A program made the position numbers and the translations under genes. Below are positions 41,145 to 43,684 of a stretch of DNA of 43,684 bases, one piece after another. Under the pieces are notes generated by a model. That model did not search any database and was not told the origin of the DNA. It worked only from the letters and a program-made list of their open reading frames with translations. The stretch is from the NCBI GenBank assembly GCA_029561175.1, contig JAKQJL010000014.1, forward strand, positions 1 through 43,684. The letters run 5' to 3'. Within the stretch, counting starts at the first letter, position 1, and each line of letters begins with the position of its first letter. This stretch comes from a bacterium. GTDB taxonomy: Bacteria; Patescibacteriota; Microgenomatia; UBA12405.

Positions 41145-42172
41145 ATTGAATTGATTGTCTTTTTAAAGTCTAGCATGAATTTTTTATCTGAAAAATTGAG
41201 AGCTTGTTGCCGACAATCGACTGGATTTGAGGGATGAGAGAGATAAGATTCGATTGCAGATTGAAGTTGATTAATTGAATAGAGAATACCAGTTTGGGGG
41301 GTAACCGTCTCAAGGGCTCCACCCTGATTAAGTGCAATTACTCCCCTACCGCAGGCTTGAGCTTCTAAAGAGGTTAGCCCAAAATCCTCAATTTGAGGAT
41401 GAATTAGTGCAATGCAATTTTGATAATAGGTTAACAATTCAGGATTACTAGCTTGACCGGTAAAAAAAATATTATTGCCAGTAACCATTCTTTTTAGATT
41501 CTGTTCTTCTCGTCCAGTTCCAACAATTATTAATTTATAGGGTAAATGATTAAATACTTTAATTACTTGATCAATATTTTTATGTTTAACTAAACGACTG
41601 ACGCATAAAAAATAATCGTTTGTAGGGGTAGCTATTGGTTTAAAAAAATCAATATTTATTCCAGGATAAATAATCTTGGCTTTTTGGTGTAAATAATTAT
41701 TAATACGAGACTGAACGGTTTTAGAATTACATAAAATTAAATCTGGACGATAAGAATATACCTGATCTATTTTTTGGTAGAGTTTTAGAAAAATATTACT
41801 AGTGGGGTAAAGACGACGGTTAACATTATGGTAATAACAAATAAATTTAGTGTTTGGTTTGGTTAACAAACAGTGACCGATGGTTGATGTAGTTGAAATA
41901 ACTAAATCGTAATTTGAAAAATCAAATGATTCTGCTAATAAATCATAGATAGGAGAAAATAAAGGAAAGATTTTGTTGGGAAAGCTATCGGTTAAAGTAG
42001 AAAAAACTGGAGTTGAAGGTGGTAACCAAGTTATTTTTTTAGGTTGATAATTTAAAGTATATAAATCTGCTTGAGGGTAGATTTTTAATATGTTTAAAAG
42101 AACTTTTTCAGCACCACCCCATTGATTTATCCAATCAAAAAAAATAGCAATTTTATGATAGTTGTTGTTCAT
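41141..42172 (-). CDS. Family 4 glycosyltransferase
   Basis: A 343-aa GT-B enzyme. The N-domain has FDWINQWGGAEKVLLNIL. The C-domain has LCVSRLVKHKNIDQVIKVF, YKLIIVGTGREEQNL and the E-x7-E segment IEDFGLTSLEAQACGRGVIA. It is resembled most by mannosyltransferases of GT4; donor GDP-mannose is plausible because manC is adjacent, but this is inference. It overlaps manC by four bases and the next GT4 gene by 20. Confidence 0.9.
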   Translation of the reverse strand: MNNNYHKIAIFFDWINQWGGAEKVLLNILKIYPQADLYTLNYQPKKITWLPPSTPVFSTLTDSFPNKIFPLFSPIYDLLAESFDFSNYDLVISTTSTIGHCLLTKPNTKFICYYHNVNRRLYPTSNIFLKLYQKIDQVYSYRPDLILCNSKTVQSRINNYLHQKAKIIYPGINIDFFKPIATPTNDYFLCVSRLVKHKNIDQVIKVFNHLPYKLIIVGTGREEQNLKRMVTGNNIFFTGQASNPELLTYYQNCIALIHPQIEDFGLTSLEAQACGRGVIALNQGGALETVTPQTGILYSINQLQSAIESYLSHPSNPVDCRQQALNFSDKKFMLDFKKTINSI

Positions 42173-43262
42173 AAATGGCCAATGTTTGAGAAGCTGTTGT
42201 TTTCCAGCTATACTTTTTGACTTGAAGGTAACCTTTTTTAATATATTCTTGCCTTAACTTAGAATTGTTTTTGAATAGAAGAATGTTTTGAATTAATTGA
42301 TCTGAAGAGTTTGGGTCAAAGTACAAACAAGAATCTTGATATATTTCAGGAAGACAAGAAGAGTTACTTGAGATTACTGGGCAACCTAGTGACATTGCTT
42401 CTAAACCAGTTAAACTAAAACCTTCGTAAAAGGATGGGTGAACCAAACATAGTGCTTGTGAGTATATTTTTTGAAATTGGAGATCATCTATATAACCTAG
42501 GAAATCAACTTGATTTTCTAAATGCATTTTTTTAATTTTCTTTTGTAATCTGTCGGAAAAAACTGAGCGAGAACAGATAACCTTAAGTTTAATATCGGGT
42601 AGTTTTTGAAGAGAAGATAAAATTATCTCGATATTTTTATGAGGATAAAGATTGCCAGTATAGATGAGATAATTTTTGGGTTGATTTGAATTTAATGGTT
42701 TAATAATGAAGTTTGGATCAATGGCTTCATAGGTGGTAGTTACTTGGTTTGGTTTAATGGAAAAATTCTTGATTAAATAATTTCGCCAAAAATTACTAGG
42801 AACAACAAGATTGTTTGTTTTAATAACTATGTTAGTTAAAAATAGATAAGAAAAATGTTTGAGCCAATAAAGATACTTATTTTTAGTAGTTGTTTCAGGG
42901 CCAGTTGAGAAATGTTTAATTAAATCGTGAATGGTTACTACCGATTTTTTAAAATACAAAAGGGGTTTATTAAAATGAGTGAAATGGACTAAGTCTGGAT
43001 TAATTTTAAATATTAAAAATGGAAGGAATAATTGTTCTGAGAGAGAGTAATGTTTAATGGTGGTGGGGTGATAGATAAAGTGATTAGAAAGATTTTCTTT
43101 AATTTCTGGTAATTGATCTTGGTAGACCAGTAAGTGCCAGGAATATTTTTTGAAGTTTGGTTGAGTGGTTAAAGCTTGGAGAAGGTTTTTAACATAACGA
43201 CCAATACCGGTGTGTTTGGGTCCATAAAGTCGAGCATCGATTAAGATTTTTTTGCTTTCCAT
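42153..43262 (-). CDS. Family 4 glycosyltransferase
   Basis: A 369-aa GT-B enzyme. The N-domain opens KILIDARLYGPKHTGIGRYV, as in many GT4 mannosyltransferases. The C-domain has YTGNLYPHKNIEIILSSL, the loop VDFLGYIDDLQFQKIY and the E-x7-E segment YEGFSLTGLEAMSLGCPVIS. It overlaps the GT2 gene upstream by 22 bases and the next GT4 gene by 20, so the glycan operon is tightly coupled. Confidence 0.91.
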   Translation of the reverse strand: MESKKILIDARLYGPKHTGIGRYVKNLLQALTTQPNFKKYSWHLLVYQDQLPEIKENLSNHFIYHPTTIKHYSLSEQLFLPFLIFKINPDLVHFTHFNKPLLYFKKSVVTIHDLIKHFSTGPETTTKNKYLYWLKHFSYLFLTNIVIKTNNLVVPSNFWRNYLIKNFSIKPNQVTTTYEAIDPNFIIKPLNSNQPKNYLIYTGNLYPHKNIEIILSSLQKLPDIKLKVICSRSVFSDRLQKKIKKMHLENQVDFLGYIDDLQFQKIYSQALCLVHPSFYEGFSLTGLEAMSLGCPVISSNSSCLPEIYQDSCLYFDPNSSDQLIQNILLFKNNSKLRQEYIKKGYLQVKKYSWKTTASQTLAIYEQQLS

Positions 43263-43684
43263 ATCCGATATTTTTCTAAAAAATTAATCCCCTGCCAAAT
43301 AAAAAACTGAAGTGCTTTAGGATACTTGTTAATTAAGTTTTCGGAATAAAAGATTCTCATGGCTTGAGTGGAAGCTTTAGCTGAATTAATTTTGGTTTCT
43401 ATGCTAGCTGAAGAAATGTTTTTTGATTGTTTAATAATTCCAGAAGAAACACCCTGATAATGATTTATTTTTGTGCCGGGGTAGAAAAAGAGTTGGTAAC
43501 CTTTTTGATGTAATTTATAGCAAAAGTCTAAATCTTCGCCGTAGAAAAAATATTTTTCATTCCACCAATTTATGGCCTGGCCAACAGTTTTTTTCATCAT
43601 AAAAAAAGCACCAACACAACAATCGATTTTTTGAACTTTCGAATAATCAAGATAACTCATGAGATAACCGTTAATTAATTTCCA
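43241..43684 (-). CDS. Family 2 glycosyltransferase, C-terminal part (cut by the window edge)
   Basis: The visible 148 residues are the C-terminal half of a GT2 enzyme of the rhamnosyltransferase type. They include DCCVGAFFMMKKTV, the catalytic-base region FFYGEDLDFCYKLHQKG and YPGTKINHYQG. The frame stays open from the ATG at 43660 to the end of the window (WKLINGYL precedes it), so the true start lies outside. It is the first visible gene of the glycan operon. Confidence 0.85.
   Translation of the reverse strand, partial: WKLINGYLMSYLDYSKVQKIDCCVGAFFMMKKTVGQAINWWNEKYFFYGEDLDFCYKLHQKGYQLFFYPGTKINHYQGVSSGIIKQSKNISSASIETKINSAKASTQAMRIFYSENLINKYPKALQFFIWQGINFLEKYRIWKAKKS

Noticed and set aside
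1-43684. CRISPR array, insertion sequence or prophage
   Set aside because: I saw no regularly spaced repeats, transposase, integrase or phage structural genes; the only mobile-like signal is the GIY-YIG region.

Overview
The window is a compact, low-GC (about one third G+C by eye) stretch of bacterial chromosome in the standard genetic code: TGA is used as an ordinary stop, for example in the ATGA overlaps near 30509 and 14018. Short or pared-down protein families, almost no intergenic space, DUF4012 and LysM surface proteins, a dimeric-type GlyRS and an IleRS of the GVHH type suggest a Patescibacteria/CPR genome, most likely Microgenomates-like. That assignment is inference; there is no rRNA in the window to confirm it.

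Left part (1-16.9 kb): a small unknown gene converges on an lemA-htpX-dnaE operon. A tRNA-Asp gene follows, with a repeat-rich hairpin region and a small GIY-YIG nuclease gene beside it. Then come ndk, an ArsR regulator, a two-LysM membrane protein, tRNA-Gly and tRNA-Thr, and a membrane-anchored Ig-like protein. An AT-rich glycan island holds a Wzy/ligase-like membrane protein, a GT2, a GT4 and the 5' part of a secreted LCAT-type lipase. An L,D-transpeptidase, a NAD kinase behind tRNA-Val, signal peptidase I, ParB, and ribosomal proteins L27 and L21 follow.

Middle part (16.9-37 kb): a division and cell wall (dcw) cluster lies almost entirely on the minus strand. Read in the direction of transcription it is glyS, lipoprotein, rsmH, ftsL-like, penicillin-binding protein, murE-like, an arginyl/leucyl-transferase-like GNAT, an Mpl/MurC-like ligase, mraY and an NlpC/P60-like gene. 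A second promoter then drives a PLP enzyme, an ATP-grasp ligase, ftsW, murG, a minimal ftsQ-like gene, ftsA and ftsZ, followed by ileS and rodA. A 51-residue LysW-like zinc-ribbon protein, too short for routine ORF calling, sits on the plus strand and shares its 37-bp promoter region with the PLP/ATP-grasp genes. This trio is the best candidate here for an undescribed system.

Right part (37-43.7 kb): recO, a DUF4012 protein, and an exopolysaccharide or glycoprotein-glycan operon (sugar-phosphate transferase, mannose-1-phosphate guanylyltransferase, two GT4 enzymes and a GT2 cut by the window edge).

Two themes recur. Genes overlap extensively; in the ftsW/murG overlap this creates a His-rich FtsW tail. 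At most operon heads the -10 box lies 5-9 nt before the start codon, with no clear Shine-Dalgarno sequence, which predicts widespread leaderless mRNAs. No intergenic gap exceeds about 150 bases.
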